DNA of 64,000 nt from Microplitis mediator (Eukaryota > Arthropoda > Insecta > Hymenoptera > Braconidae): positions 14,365,697-14,429,696 of the forward strand of contig NC_079971.1 of NCBI RefSeq assembly GCF_029852145.1. The letters run 5' to 3'. The notes under the pieces are model-generated. The model was not told the origin of the DNA. It was given only the letters and a program-made list of their open reading frames with translations, and made no database searches. The position numbers were made by a program, and so were the translations under genes. How positions within the stretch are numbered: position 1 is the stretch's first letter; each line of letters opens with the position of its first letter. This document shows, in pieces, positions 35,133 through 47,910 of this stretch.

Positions 35133-36009
35133 ATGTGAACGCTCTACAACTTATAAACTAATGAACCGATTTGGATGGTTAAGGCGGCAATCGAAAGAAC
35201 TTGTTGGCCATCAACTTTTCTGAAAAATTCAGATTATTTGATATAGTAGATTCAAAAATATTCGTGAATTTAAAAAAAAAAATCTAGGCGTCGGTCAACC
35301 CTGCGGGCCAGTCCCAAAACTTCCCGCTGTTTTCGAGCTCAAGGAGCTTGAAAACATTACCGTGAATATATTTTCGAGCTCTTCGAGCTCGAAATCGCAA
35401 TCACCTGGGATTATTTTTTATGAACTTTTCAAGCTCTACCAAGTTACGTATTTTGCTAAAGTTTGACAAGTTAAGAATCGAAAATTATTAATGAAGAAGC
35501 GGTTTTCAAATTTTTATTCTCGATTATGTTCAATGAAATAAATGTATCGAGGCAGAAATCAATGTCAGTGATCAAAATCATGATTTGAGTGAGTTTTGAC
35601 TTAGGTCAGAGCAATAATATTTGAAATATTCGAGAAACACATTAAAAACAGGGTTTTCTCAATTTTTTGCTGATAATATGATTTAGACTAAAGAACAAGT
35701 TAGATGACATTCTATGGTGATCGAAAGAGACTATAAAGAGGAATAGTTGGTATGATTTCAGACACATTTAGTACATTATATTTTGATTTATCTGAAAAAA
35801 ATAACGTTTTATGTTATTTTTTCAACTTTTCAGTGCCGATATCTATTGAACTAATGAACCGATTTTGACGTTTGAGGTGGCAATCGGCGCGTTTTCTCGA
35901 ATTCTAGAGCTGATATAATTTTGGAATCGATCCGTTTTACCGTTTTGGATATACAGTGAAACCTGGTTAAGCGAGAATTCAAGGGACCGTGATTTTGTTA
36001 GGTAGATTT

Positions 36010-37200
36010 TTTGAAGGACTTTTGAGGACACGATTGCGTCTACAATTCTCACCCGATCTTAATGAAATTTTCTACTAATTGCCACGGTTAAGTTTGAAGA
36101 TGGGCGGAATCGATAGATTAGCTTAGAAGTAATGCCTGTTTAACATTTTTACGATTTTTCGAAAAAAATCCGTTTTTAATCACTTTTAAAGTCCATATAA
36201 CTTTAAAACTAAAATTCATTGAGAATTTCTGTAAAAAGTATTTTAAAGCTTGACTAATAAGCTTTAATTTATGACCTTAAACTTCACATTTTGACCATTT
36301 CTTCCAATACTTTGATAGCCTTGAAAATTTTGATGGAATCAAAAAATGTCGAAAATATGGTGTTCATTCCACATAACTTATGCTTGTCCCATTATAATCC
36401 AGTTTTGTCAGCTGTATTTTATTTGCACAAAATAACCTGTAAATTTCACTGCTATTTTGTATTTTAAAAGTAGTTCTTTTATTATTCATGACGTATCAAA
36501 TGTACCTCTAATCTCTATGATTATCACTGGTCTTGTCATTACGATAGCACCCACAGTTCTGATCGGATCTTAATGAAATTTTTTACACTCATTTCATGGC
36601 AGATTATCTTAATCAAATTCGAAGATGAGCTAAATCAGTCAATTAGTTTTGAAGTAATGGTTGTTTGAAATTTTCACGATTTTTTGAAAAAATCAGTTTT
36701 TATTCACTATTGAATTTCATAGGACATTAAAACTAAAACTGAAAGACAATTAGTAAAAAGTATCATGGAGCTTGTTTAGTAAGCTTTAATATTTGACCTT
36801 AAACTTTACGTTTTGACCATTTCTTCCAGTAATTTGATGGCCTTGAAAATTCTAATGGAATCAACAAATATTGCAAATATGGTGTTCATTCTACATAACT
36901 TATGCATTTCCCATTGTTATTCAATTTTGTCAGTTGAATTTTATTGTAAACAAAATAACCTGTAAATTTCCGAATATTTTATATTTTAAAAGTATTTCTT
37001 CTATCATTTATGATGTATCAAATGTACCTCTAATTCCTATGATTATCACTGGTCTTGCCATCGTAATAGCGATTACAATTATGATCTCATATCAATTAAA
37101 TTTTCTATACTTTGTTTGCGTGAAGGTTAGTTTAATACATTACCTGTATAATGTTTTGTCAAATCAACTATCTGAAGTTCTCTATCGAAAATAGTCGTTG
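36010..37200. repeat. ~511-522 bp tandem repeat, about 2.2 copies
   Basis: The phrase CTTAATGAAATTTT and about 450 bp after it (including CTTAAACTTCACATTTTGACC and ATATGGTGTTCATTC) recur at 36055, about 36566 and, in part, 37090. The copies differ at many sites, so the duplication is not recent. Confidence 0.85.
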
Positions 37201-37491
37201 TTTTTTTTTACCCCCACTCTAAGAAAACGAGCCTAATATCATATCATGACTATACACTAACATATCACAAGATATGTATGTATGTAACTGTTTATATAGA
37301 TTAATTAGAAAATCTACCTTCCATTTCGGCTGTCGAATGGCCTTTTTTTCGCTTATAGAGGTTTCTCACTTATCCGAGCTTCTAGCTTATAGAGGTATAG
37401 AAAAAGTCTGTCTCACTTACAGAGGTTATTTCATAATATGCAAAATATTTAGTTATAAACAACGTAAGTATAATTTATTAGATTGATAAGT

Positions 37492-37764
37492 TTATAATGA
37501 AATCAAATAATCTTTAATTTTTTCAACGTGAAGAAACTCAGAAAGCCGGCTCCTCTCAATATTTCTGTGTTCCTCGGAGCACTGAGACTTTATTGAATCT
37601 TTGAATTTAATAATCTTATAAAAGGTAGATTCTAGTAATTCAAATTCACTCCGTATTTCATTACGTGACTTCCCCGATTCAAAAGCATTCACAATTCTAA
37701 GCTTATCACTTAACGACAACACGTTTATTTTTCGTTGTGACATTGTTTGTACCGAACCTCCCAC
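37492..37764 (-). pseudogene. pogo/Tigger transposase N-terminal fragment
   Basis: 90 codons from an ATG at 37762-37764. Residues about 10-55 (RKINVLSLSDKLRIV... YKIIKFKDSIK) fit the CENP-B/Psq-type helix-turn-helix that binds the ends of pogo-family elements. The second DNA-binding domain and the DDE catalytic domain are absent; the frame stops where tandem-repeat DNA begins. It is read towards the left and starts about 300 bp from the right TIR, the usual distance for such a gene. It may encode only a DNA-binding peptide, if anything. Confidence 0.65.
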
Positions 37765-38395
37765 TGCAAATAATATTTATCAACTCTAGTTAGCATTAAA
37801 AATTAGTTAATATAGTTGATTATGAGTTCTACGAACTATAAAGAAAACAAAAACACACATAGTTCCTGAAAAATAAAGAATGAGTCATACATTGCCAGTG
37901 TAAAATCGTCGTTTATAGAGGTCAGGGCGAGAAAAACGACTGTCACTTATACAGGTTTTTACTTCTCACTTATAGAGGTTTTTGGGGGGTCAAAATCCGG
38001 GACCTAAGAATTATTCTCACTTACAAAGTTTTCTCGCTTACCCAGTTCTCTCTTACTCAGGTTTGACTGTATTTGGAAAAACCCGTTTATCACCATTTCT
38101 GTCTCCAACGATATCTCTCGATCAAATTAACCGATTGAGATGGTTAAGGTGGCGATCGACGCGTTTGATCAAGTTCTAGAGCTGATTAGATTTTGAAGTT
38201 GATCGGTCAGCGCGTTTCTGAGAAATCAATAAAAAACTAAAAGTAAAAAATTTTTTTTTTTCGTCATTTGCCAATATTTTCGAGTCTACTAGATCAAATG
38301 TTCTGAAATTTTCAGGAAAGTTGACGGCCAACAAGCTCTTTCGATTGCCACCTTAACTATCTAAATTGGTTCATGAATTAAAAAGTTACGAAGAG

Positions 38396-38548
<153 letters not shown>

Positions 38549-39795
38549 GGTCATCATTCTGAAAATAGTCAGAATAGCTTCCTAGAACCTCAAAACGTCG
38601 ATATCTGATTGAATTTCGATTTACGCAAATCGGGGTGAAAACAATAACTTCCCGAATTTTTCAAAAATCATCGATTTTCTTAGCGGGAAGTTAAAAATTT
38701 TTTTTCTTTATTTTTTTTTTATTTCCCAGAAACGGCTTAAACACTCGACTTCAAAATCTGATCAGCTCTAGAACTTAATAAAACGCGTTGATTGTCGCCT
38801 CGAACATCTTAATCGGTTAATGCATTCGAGAGATATCGTTGAAGAAAGAAATGGTAAAAAACGGTTTTTTCCAAATATCTTCAAAACGTCTGACTCGATC
38901 GATTCCAAATTTTAATCAGCTTTAGAATTGAATAAAACGCACTGATTGCCTTTTTAAACGTCAAAATTTGCTAATAAGTGTAAAAGATATCGGCGTTGAA
39001 ACGTAAAAAAAATAAAATTTTATCTTATTTTTTCCGGATTAATCATAATATAATGTACTAAAATGTGTCTGAAATCATACCAACTTCCTCTTTACAGTCG
39101 CTTTCGGTCATCATATACTGTCATCTAACTTGTTCCTTAGTTAAAATAATATTATCAACAAAAAACTGAAAAAATACAGTTTCTAATATTTTTTTCGTAT
39201 ATTTCATATATAATTGCTCTGACCTAAGTCGAACATCATTTAAATCTTGATTTCGATCACTGACATTGATTTCTGCCTCAATACATTTATTTTATTAAAC
39301 ATAATCGGGAATATAAATTTAAAAACCGCTTCTTCATTAATGATTTTCGATTTTTAAATTTTCAAACTCTCGCATAAAACGTAACAATGAAACAATAGCA
39401 TTTTCAAACTCGAAGAGCTCGACAATATATTCACTCTAATGTTTTTGAACTCCGTAAGCTCGAAAACAGCGGGAAGTTTTGGGTCTGGCCCGCGGGGCCA
39501 ACCGACGCCCAGATTTTTTTAATTCTTTCGTCAACGGTTTCTCTTGAAAGAATGAACCGATTTTGATGGTTGGATGGCTTTCGACGCGGCTTATAAAGGT
39601 TTAGAGCTGATTAGATTTTGGAATCATTTCATCGAGCAAATTAAAAGTTATCAAAGAAAAACATTTTTGAAAAAATTTTATTTTTGAAATATCTCTGAAC
39701 GCATCTTATTGATTAAGTTTAAATTTCTACAGCTTCTAGATATTAACAAAATAAAGAAACTAATGGAGAGACAAAGACTGCGTAGATTTCAATCT

Positions 39796-39866
39796 TAACT
39801 TAACTTAACTTAATTCAATTTAACCTAACTTAGCTCACCTTTACTTAACTTAACTTATCTTAACTC
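39796..39866. repeat. AACTT pentanucleotide repeat
   Basis: CTTAACTTAACTTAA-type sequence with variants such as AACCTAACTTAG and CTTTACTTAAC, about 12 degenerate pentamers. One unit reads CCTAA, the insect telomere word, but the array as a whole is AACTT. Confidence 0.7.
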
Positions 39867-39965
39867 AAGCACATATGATATAGGGGTCTAAGATCATCAG
39901 GCAAATGGGTTTGCCAACTTTTTGTTTACCTGTACATATGTGAATAATCTACAACAAATTTTTAA

Positions 39966-40112
39966 ATGTAGTGAAACCTAAAATTACAATTGACTTTCTC
40001 AATAAGACAATTTATAGATAAATTGAGAAAAATGTAGACAGCCCGAACTGGGATTCGAACCCAGGCCATGTCAGTATAGCGCCAAGTGCTCTACCGATTG
40101 AACTGTCCAGCC
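39966..40112 (-). mobile_element. tRNA-derived SINE, copy 2
   Basis: On the minus strand: ATCGGTAGAGCACT, then GGTTCGAATCCCAG, then the same body as copy 1 (ATTTTTCTCAATTTATC and on to AGGTTTCACTACA). The head resembles a tRNA D arm, anticodon arm and T arm, but the acceptor halves do not match. The body includes a short inverted repeat (TTCTCAAT...ATTGAGAA). Confidence 0.72.
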
Positions 40113-40129
40113 CTATAATATATTCCATT

Positions 40130-41148
40130 TAATTTGATCTACACCTCATTGAGCCACACTGTCTATCGTATGGTAATACACCAATTTTTAAATATAGAGA
40201 AAATTGTAGTTTCTAAGTTAGATGTAAGTAATGAAAATTTATCAGTGATTTTTTTTTAAATAATTTTTTTCCATAAGTGCTTATCAACGGTGAATGAGTG
40301 GACATTAAGCTTAGGCGAGTCCTTGAAAAATTTAGACTCAAATTAAAAATGAATATTATTTCTAGAAATATGAGAACTTAAAACTATGAGAACCGTTTTC
40401 CAATGGCCTTTTCGTTTATTTTATAATTTTATTATAGTTGATTGTTTGGTTTTTTTATTTTGTTTGTTTGAACTTGTAAGCTATGTATGTAATAAAAAAT
40501 TTGTCAATAATCAAACATGAAAAAAATAAATGAATAAATAAATAAAAAAAGACGAGCAAGTACCATCTGTTTCATGTAAATTAATTATCCACCAAGACGT
40601 GAATAATTATCACATATTTCGTAAGCTCAGAAACAAGCATCGAAATCACTTTGATTAGTTATATATAATATTTCATTAGTAATTGTATGAAGTAAATTCT
40701 AACTTTTACTTTATCACGTGAGTACATAAACATACACATTTTTCCTCGCTCTTTTATTTGATAAAGTTCTGCCGCATTTTGCCTTCGGGCTTTTTCTGTT
40801 CTAGATCTTTGCATGCCAAAAATTGAAATCTTCACGCTGAATAATAAATTATTATTATTCCTGTCTGGTGGATTGCAACAGAAGCTGTTTTAGTGATCAC
40901 GAATTCTGAGGAGGTTAGGTTTTGTGCTTAGTGTTGTGACGCACTGCTATCCAAATTGACATCTCTTTGATAAAAACCATGTTGGTATAGATACTTACTA
41001 CCATCAGTTCACCTTCGGCTCATATGATAATTTAGTATCACATTGCTATTCATCAACTCGGATGGTAACTGATTATGATTTGTTTTTGACTCTTGAACTG
41101 TCAGCTTAAACTGACATTTTGTGTCCGGATTTAAACGATCTACGGGGT
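40130..41148. other. region upstream of the LINE ORF1
   Basis: The 3' part probably contains the LINE 5' UTR; its start could not be fixed. No gene is seen. Confidence 0.4.
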
Positions 41149-42208
41149 ATGCCTCTGGACTCTGACATATGTGTTAAGTGCGAACAACCTGTAAATTCTA
41201 CTGTTACTGTGGCGTTTGAAAACGAACCACTGACTCATTGCGGTAGGAAACACCTGGGCCATCTTCTTCTCAGTTTGGATCCTTCTAGTACGACGACAAG
41301 GAGTCGAACTAGCTCATTGAAACTGACCAAAACCAGCACATCGTCTGTCTCGAGTTTCAAATCAGTATACTCCCCCTCGCTACCTGTCTCGACGTCTTCA
41401 ATTGTTACTCTTCAATCTTTCAAGTCACCCATTACACCTAACATGTCATCGACTCCTGGAAGCGACTCTGTCTTCTCTTCACCTACTGCCTTCACTCCAG
41501 CCGCACTCTTGTCTGAAGGCTGGTCAAAAAAATCTCTAAGTGAAAATGTAACAGCCTTAATGGAGAAACTCGTAGTCTCAGAGTTGACTACAAATCAGCA
41601 GTTCGGGAATCTATGCACACAAATCACTGAGTTAAAAGATAAACAGTCCAAGACGACTGATAAACTGAATACTCTTTTAATGAACGTGGAAGTCAATGCA
41701 AATTCTATAGCAACGATTGATGGAGAACTTACTAACTTGAAAACTAATATGGAAATTGACAAAGCGTAGTTCTGGAAAAACTATCTGCTCTTGAAACTCC
41801 AAATTCGAAGAGTGGCGCTGCTAGTGTTCCTGCTGCACCCATAGTGACCCAAAGTTCGGCTGAGTTGGTCATCTCAGGTATTCCTGATCCAGTCATCAAA
41901 GAATTATCTCCTATTGATATCTCTACTGCAGTACTTAATTACTTAAAACTGCCACAATTGGTCACTGACGTCCTGAATATCTGTAAGTTTGAACCCAAAA
42001 ATAGGTGAAATTGTAGGAATAATGGAAAACAAAACGTACCCAGCTCACACTCGCTCTTAGTCTGCTTCAAATCGCCTCAAATAAGAGACCATATCATAGA
42101 TACCAAGCGTAAAATAAATTTTCTCCCAGTACAAACCATTTTTCCTGGCATCGTAAACAACAATCTTGGTGGGAGTGTCTACATAAATGAATTTTTACTT
42201 CCTAATAC
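41149..42208 (+). pseudogene. LINE ORF1 protein, broken
   Basis: Nucleic-acid-binding first ORF of a Jockey/CR1-type LINE. I start it at the ATG at 41149; the frame is open somewhat further upstream but without a Met. A Ser/Thr-rich N-terminal third with a CVKC pair is followed by a probable coiled coil (about residues 145-205). A frameshift near 41766 moves the frame; the following segment (SGIPDPVIKELSPIDI... and later VYINEFLLPN) is the typical RRM-like C-terminal part of such ORF1 proteins. A TGA breaks it near 42007. The segment then ends abruptly at 42208, where an LTR has inserted. Confidence 0.65.
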
Positions 42209-42841
42209 TGAGACAAATCGTTTTTTCTCTTTGTGATTTTTACCAGCAGCCACCAGAATTCGCGAGTTGAACCCTGTCTTAGGCTGGCCTCTACGAAATT
42301 TTTATTTTGCTGGGACAGAGCAATGGGCTAGGATTCTTGCAAAGCAAGAACCCACACTTATTTAGGCTCGGCAACGTATGATGAAACCTATTAATCCACC
42401 TCACGGCTTATAAAATTATGAATTATTCTTATCAATAGTCAAATTACTATTTAAGGATCTTACCAGTAAAATAAGATATGAATAGGATGAACCAATAATA
42501 GATAAAGTGAATGATTAACAATTGCAATGATTGTTTATTGCCAATTATAATAATGAAAATTACTTACAAGAAAATGCAAGCGCTGGATATAACGTAGATG
42601 GCACAGTATAGTTTCATATTGCGAGTATATCGCCGGTAACGTACAGTAATATTTAATTAAACTGACTTTATTTATAATAATTAATAAACTAGAACAGTAA
42701 AGTATTATCGCAAGAGAATTGCTAATTATACAAACTATAACGCAAGTTAATTTCCCGATTTACAAAGCAATTGTTCGTATTATCATAATCGCAAATAAAT
42801 TGTTAGTATATGACAGTAGTACTAAATTATATGTCTTATTA
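42209..42841. mobile_element. LTR fragment, TGAGACAA family, in LINE ORF1
   Basis: Begins TGAGACAAATCG and follows 15457-16120 in order. It is cut at about 42841 by the foldback element. The bases just before it are ATAC, the same word that flanks the copy at 15457, though here the right flank is lost. Confidence 0.75.
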
Positions 42842-42843
42842 TA

Positions 42844-43482
42844 GCTCGGCATTCGCACGTCATATAAATGAGTCCATAGCATATTCTTTTAGAGAATTTA
42901 ACGCTCTACAAAAAAGGTCTCTCATCATTTCTTGATCAATCCATCCATTCGAAAGTTATCGGAGCTGGAAGTCAAATCTATAATAAATTTCCAGATCTTT
43001 TTACTTTTTCAGCAAAACTATCAGACTAATAAAAAAATGTCATAGAATCTTTTTTACAGACAATTTTATTTCCTACAAATTATTCTCAATAAAGTTCTTT
43101 GAAATACCGCATTGTTTTCTAGTCATGTTCATTTTAATGCCAAGCTCGTAACAATAATAGTCTTCTACTTTATTCTGAGAACTTAAGATTAAAACGAAAA
43201 TAACTAGAAAACAATGCGGAATTCGAATGAACTTCATTGAATATAATTTGTAGGAAATAAAATTTTCTATAAAAAAGATTCTATAACATTTTTTGAATAG
43301 TCTGATAGTTTTGCTGGAAAAGTAAAAAGATCTGGAAATTTATGATAGATTTGACTTCCAGCTCCAATAACTTTCGAATGGCTGGATTTATCAAAAAATG
43401 ATAAGAGACCTTTTTTGTAGAGCGTTAAATTCTCTACAGGATTATGCTATGGACTTATTCATATGACGTGTGAATGCCGAGC
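42844..43482. mobile_element. foldback element with TA duplication
   Basis: GCTCGGCATTCGCACGTCAT at the left and its near complement at the right, TA on both sides (42842-42843, 43483-43484). The arms are about 300 bp each, leaving a loop of about 60 bp near 43145-43205. It is inserted in or against the LTR fragment. A diverged relative is at 24362-24925. No coding capacity. Confidence 0.85.
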
Positions 43483-43484
43483 TA

Positions 43485-43689
43485 GAAAAATAAAAAAATA
43501 AAAAATTTTTTTTCCCATGTTATTTAAACGTAAAATACAAATTTACGATGAGCGACCTTTCAAAATCGATATTAAGAGCTCCCGTTTCTACAGTCTCCTT
43601 CTTTCATGACAAGGAAGATATTTCACTGCGGGTTTTGAAAAAAAAAAAATAGTCGATTTTTTTGAACCGGTCTAATAAACAGTCTGATA
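43485..43689. other. unassigned DNA between foldback and LINE ORF2
   Basis: About 200 bp that match neither the LTR family nor LINE coding sequence; the LTR does not resume here, so a deletion accompanied the insertions. Confidence 0.4.
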
Positions 43690-46600
43690 AGCCATGTAGC
43701 TCAATTTCTTAACCTAGTGCATGAAACTTACCCTGACATAATAATCCTCACCAAAAATTGGTTAAAACCATCACTTAATAATTAAATTTCCTCCCTCAGC
43801 GATTACACAATCGTACGTAGTGTCCGAACTTTGAAACATACTAATACAGTACGCTTCGTCAAAGATGGTGGAGTGGCTTGTCTGATCCATAACTCTCTCA
43901 AAGTTAAAGTTTTGCACATCTCAACGTGTGATCACATAAATCAACCTGAGTTCCTAATAACTGATGTCACTCTAAGAACTGGTTCACATCTCATGCTATC
44001 TTGTATCTACAGAAGACCAAAAGGGATGCTTCTTACTGAATTCTTTGACATTCACTCCAAACTGGCTCCCAATTTTAAAAATATCATCACAGCAGGAGAT
44101 TTTAATTGTAATCTCGTGGAAAACTCTTACACCACGAACCACTTAAGAGGCTTCATCACTGAATCTTCTCTTTGTTGTGTACCTTATGTCCCTACATTCC
44201 ACAAAAATAGCTGTGACTCCTGGCTAGATGTCATCTTACTTGATAGTGTAAGTAAATTGGTCTCCATTACTAAATTCGACTCTCCGGTTGCTGATGGTCA
44301 TGACGCTCGTTTATGCCTGAATAATATAGACCAACCACAGCAAAGAAGTAAGAAAATTACGTTCAGGAACTTAAAAAATTGTGAACACCAAGCGTTATTC
44401 GATTCCCTAATTACTTCTCTAAAAATCGATAACTCAGTATTTGATCCAAGTGAAGCCAAGTGAACTCTGATCCAAGTGAGCTTTTCTCTCTCTTCAAGTT
44501 GGGTCTGATTTCTTCCTTGGTCCTACATACTCCTAAACTCACCAAGAAGGTTGTGCGCCAAAGTAACCTCTGGTTCACCAAAGAATTAAAAAGTAAATGC
44601 AAAGAGCGTGATGAAACCTACCAACGAGCCAAAAGAACTCGTGATGAAACCCTGATTGCACTACAAAACTAAGAGAAAGAACCTAAAAGTTGAAATATCA
44701 CTCGCACGGAAATCGTATCTTAAGACTGGACTGTCAAATCTGCCGCCTGGTTCGTCTGCTCGGAGTAAACTTAAGCACCTTGGGCTCACTCAATCAAACT
44801 TATCGTTGCCCTTAAACTTCTTTGATGCTCTTGAGTTATATGAGTTTTATGCTAGTATTGTAAGGAAACATCCAGCTGCCAGTAGTAAATTGCTTGATAT
44901 TCTGCCGACTTATTCTCAACGACAAGTTGGTTGCTCTTATCATTGGCAAAAAATTGATATAGTTGATGTCACTAAGGCTCTCAAATTAACACTCTCGAAG
45001 TCCAAAGGCAATAGTCTTGACGGGATAGATCTGAGGTGGCTAAGAGATCACATTCCCCAAATATCTCTCTTTCTCACAGCACTATCAAATAAATCTCTTC
45101 ACACCTGTACCTTTCCTGAGATTTGGAAGATCATCTACATTATTCCGCTAAATAAGATACCTTTACCAAGATCACCATCTGATACGAGACCAATTGCTAA
45201 CTTGTCCCACTTGGCTAAAGTATTTGAGAGAATAGTCACAAGTCAACTAGTAACCTACCTAGAAGGAAATAATCTACTTGATAAATACCAGTCAGGATTT
45301 CGTAAGTACCGAAATACACAGGCAGCACTACTTAAACTCACCGATGACATCAGAGGAGCAATGGATAATAATGAAGTTACCATACTGGTTCTGTTCGACC
45401 TGAGTAAGGCATTCGATTTCGTGGACCCTAACGTCATTCTAGTATTTCTATTCAAAATGGGCTTTTCTATTGAGGTAATAAATTGGTTCTTTTTGTGTTT
45501 ATCAAACCGGTCTCAATATATCTTAACCCTTTCCCGGTTGACCTTGAGTCCCTACTCTGAATTTAAATCGTACGTCTTCGTCTTAAAGCAAGAGAGCGCT
45601 AACCTGTTGAGAAGAGAAGGGGAAGAAAAAATATTAGAAGGGGGCGCATACATGCACTACTACGATTAAACTGTTACTCACACGATTAAACCGTTACTCA
45701 CACATCCTTAACAACGAACTTTGATTGGCGCGACCCTCGTAAAGCTCACACCGATACATTTCGATACACACTTTCGGGTTAAATGACCACGGAACGCCAA
45801 TTGGACTTCTGAAGACCTCTTCTGGAGTCCCTCAAGGTTCTGTACTTGGGCCAATTCTCTTTTTTAATCGTCATGAACTCTGTTGTCTGGTGGATAAGCT
45901 TCTGTAAATTTGGATTGTTTGCTGATGACACGTATATTTATCGGCACTGCCTTACCTATCAGCTTCCAGAAGCAGTTCGACAAGTCACTGCTGATGCACA
46001 AGCTATTGCAGACTGGACACGAGAACATGGACTTATGCTCAACTCATCGAAGACAACAGCTATGATTTTAGGCTCAAATGGCAAGCTAAAACAACTGTGT
46101 AACATGGAGTTACTGCCCATTCTAGTTGATAATGTTGTGATTCCCTATGTAAACTCCGCTAAGTGTTTAGGTGTGCATATTAGTCAATATCTTTCGTGGA
46201 ATAACCATACTCTACAAACTGTGAGAAAAATGAACTATGCTCTCCATAGCCTCAAAGCTCGGAAAAACATCTTTACTACCGAGATAAGGAGGCTCCTAGT
46301 TACTGCAACCATCTTACCTCTAATTGACGACTGTTCTCTTTTACTCATTGATTTGACATTCGAGAATGATCTGAAATTGCAACGTATTATGAATTCCTCA
46401 ATCAGATTTATCTTTAACCTCAGAAAAGATGGACACATCAGTCTTCCTCACCAAGAATTGGGATGGTTAACGGTAAAGTATCGCCGGTTTTATTATGCAG
46501 TCTGTTACTTCTATAAACTTTTGGAACATGGAAAGCCTGAGTATCTGCGTGACCTGTTTGTAGAAGAGTCAGATGTTCGGCGGTCAGACAGGCTTGCTGC

Positions 46601-46774
46601 TAAAAGACACACATCTTTAAAATACCAAATTTTGTTACATTCTACTTCGAGAAATCCTTCATCGTAACAGTGATCAAGCTTGGAGATGAAATACCGAATG
46701 ATATTGTAAATTCTAGTAGTTTAGAAGTCTTTAAAAGCAAAGTGTTTGATTATTTCTTAAATCTAGGTAATTAG
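43690..46774 (+). pseudogene. LINE ORF2: endonuclease-reverse transcriptase, broken
   Basis: Polyprotein for target-primed reverse transcription. The first part is the C-terminal two-thirds of an AP-type endonuclease (AGDFNCNL at about 44095, SWLDVILLD at about 44220, DGHDA at about 44300); its N-terminus is lost. The RT follows, with LFDLSKAFDFVD (motif A), SSGVPQGSVLGP (motif B) and FADDT (motif C), so the catalytic Asp residues are still present. Breaks include a TAA near 43780, frameshifts near 44455 and 44660, a ~245-bp insertion at about 45540-45785 and a frameshift in a T run near 45865. A last frameshift near 46640 leads to an end at 46774 (typical tail: GDEIPNDIVNSSSLEVFKSK). Clade: Jockey/CR1/L2 group, not resolved further. 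Inactive. Confidence 0.8.
45540..45785. other. insertion inside the RT domain
   Basis: Between the codons for SNRSQYI and TPIGLLKTSSGVPQGS lie about 245 bp with no RT character. They include a repeated CGATTAAACTGTTACTCACA / CGATTAAACCGTTACTCACA pair (~25-bp period) and partial inverted flanks (CCCGGTTGACC, CGGGTTAAATGACC). Probably a small mobile element; ends are uncertain. Confidence 0.55.
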
Positions 46775-47782
46775 TTTGGACTTCATTCTGTTCAAGGTGG
46801 AGCCTCTCTGTTACAATCTTAAAATTATTAGTTGAATCGAATTAATCTCTTCAAATCGAATCAAGTGAGATCTGTCACACTGTACTCCTTTGTAATATTT
46901 TAGTTTTTTACGTTATTTTATATTATTTTATTGTATCTTAAATATTTACTGTTCAATTGAAAGCAATAGCCTACTTCTATGACCATATTATGTAATAACT
47001 TTATAATCTTATATACTTGGTTGCATGTTATCAATTTGTGATTAAAATTGCCATTTGGCATGTGCTTTGGCATAAAATAAACCAAATCTCTATCTAAGTA
47101 AAATCTGGTGTATTGAAAAAAACTCAGATTTTTCGATATATTTTTCATAATGAAGTTAAAATAATAATAACGAGTAAATAAATGAGAATAACCTATTGTC
47201 GAATAAACGTAAAACGTCGACCAAAGATAATCATTTAATTAACAGAAAGTTTTTACTATTATCTCTATTATTGAGGGCATGTGTCGTGGCTAAGAGCAAA
47301 AGTTTAAAAAAGTCAAAAAAACAACACAAAAATTCTAATCGAAAAATTTTTAATTGAAAATACGGAGAAAAATTATACAGTAAAAGTTTTAATTAAATTA
47401 TAGAAAATAGAGTACAAAAATAATTGTAATACTCAAAATAATGCAATTAATATATCGATTAAGTATGAACATAATTAAAATATTTACTTAAAATAATTAT
47501 TACACGAAAATATAAAATAAAGTAAAATATCTTAAGTTCAAATTTTACGTGCTACTGGATGCGTCATAATGCTAAATTTAAAATATAAATCTTGTAAATG
47601 AAAGATTTAGTTTGCTCGGAAATAAATCTTGTAAATAAAAGATTTAGTTTGCTCTGACTTGAAATACAAAATAAAAGATTGAGACTTAAACTAAACTATA
47701 TAAATAAAAGTTTAATCCTTAGAGTAAAAATAAATTATTATTTATAAATAATATGCATATTTTTAAACAATAAATAATAATC
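46775..47782. other. LINE 3' UTR, then AT-rich leader-like DNA
   Basis: The LINE 3' end is probably near 46.93 kb, in T-rich simple sequence. From about 47.2 kb the sequence is AT-rich and could be the leader of the Ty3 element beginning at 47783. I could not identify its 5' LTR or primer site. Confidence 0.4.
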
Positions 47783-47910
47783 ATGGTTAATCAACAAAAT
47801 CCAGACTCTTCAGGACGCTGATTATCAGGAGGTCGGGGTTACAATCGTCTACCTATGTCACCTAATCCAGGTAGACCAGTAATGACATTAGCAGTCACAA
47901 CAGTTGCTAT
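47783..47910 (+). pseudogene. gag: Ty3 gag, N-terminal piece
   Basis: ATG at 47783, then a Gly/Pro/Asn-rich start with a TGA after 12 codons and an open frame to about 47910 (ending ...MTLAVTTVA). The Thr-rich character continues at 48838 (TTTSTRTTVTITTT), so I read these as one gag N-terminus interrupted by the insertion at 47911-48837. Confidence 0.5.

Larger units (their letters stand above)
35954..38069. mobile_element. Tigger/pogo-like DNA transposon
   Basis: Ends are CAGTGAAACCTGGTTAAGCG on the left and the complement of CAGTCAAACCTGAGTAAG on the right, with TA on each side (35952-35953, 38070-38071). Removing it joins TTTTGGATA to TTTGGAAAAA, matching the uninterrupted AAGATATTTGCAAAAA in the copy at 55090-55985. 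It contains a fragment of transposase (37492-37764, minus). Subterminal words CTTATAGAGGTT recur at about 37350-37425 and 37910-37980. Most of the expected transposase gene is replaced by the tandem repeat at 36010-37200. Family assignment rests on termini, the TA target and the HTH-like fragment. Confidence 0.82.
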
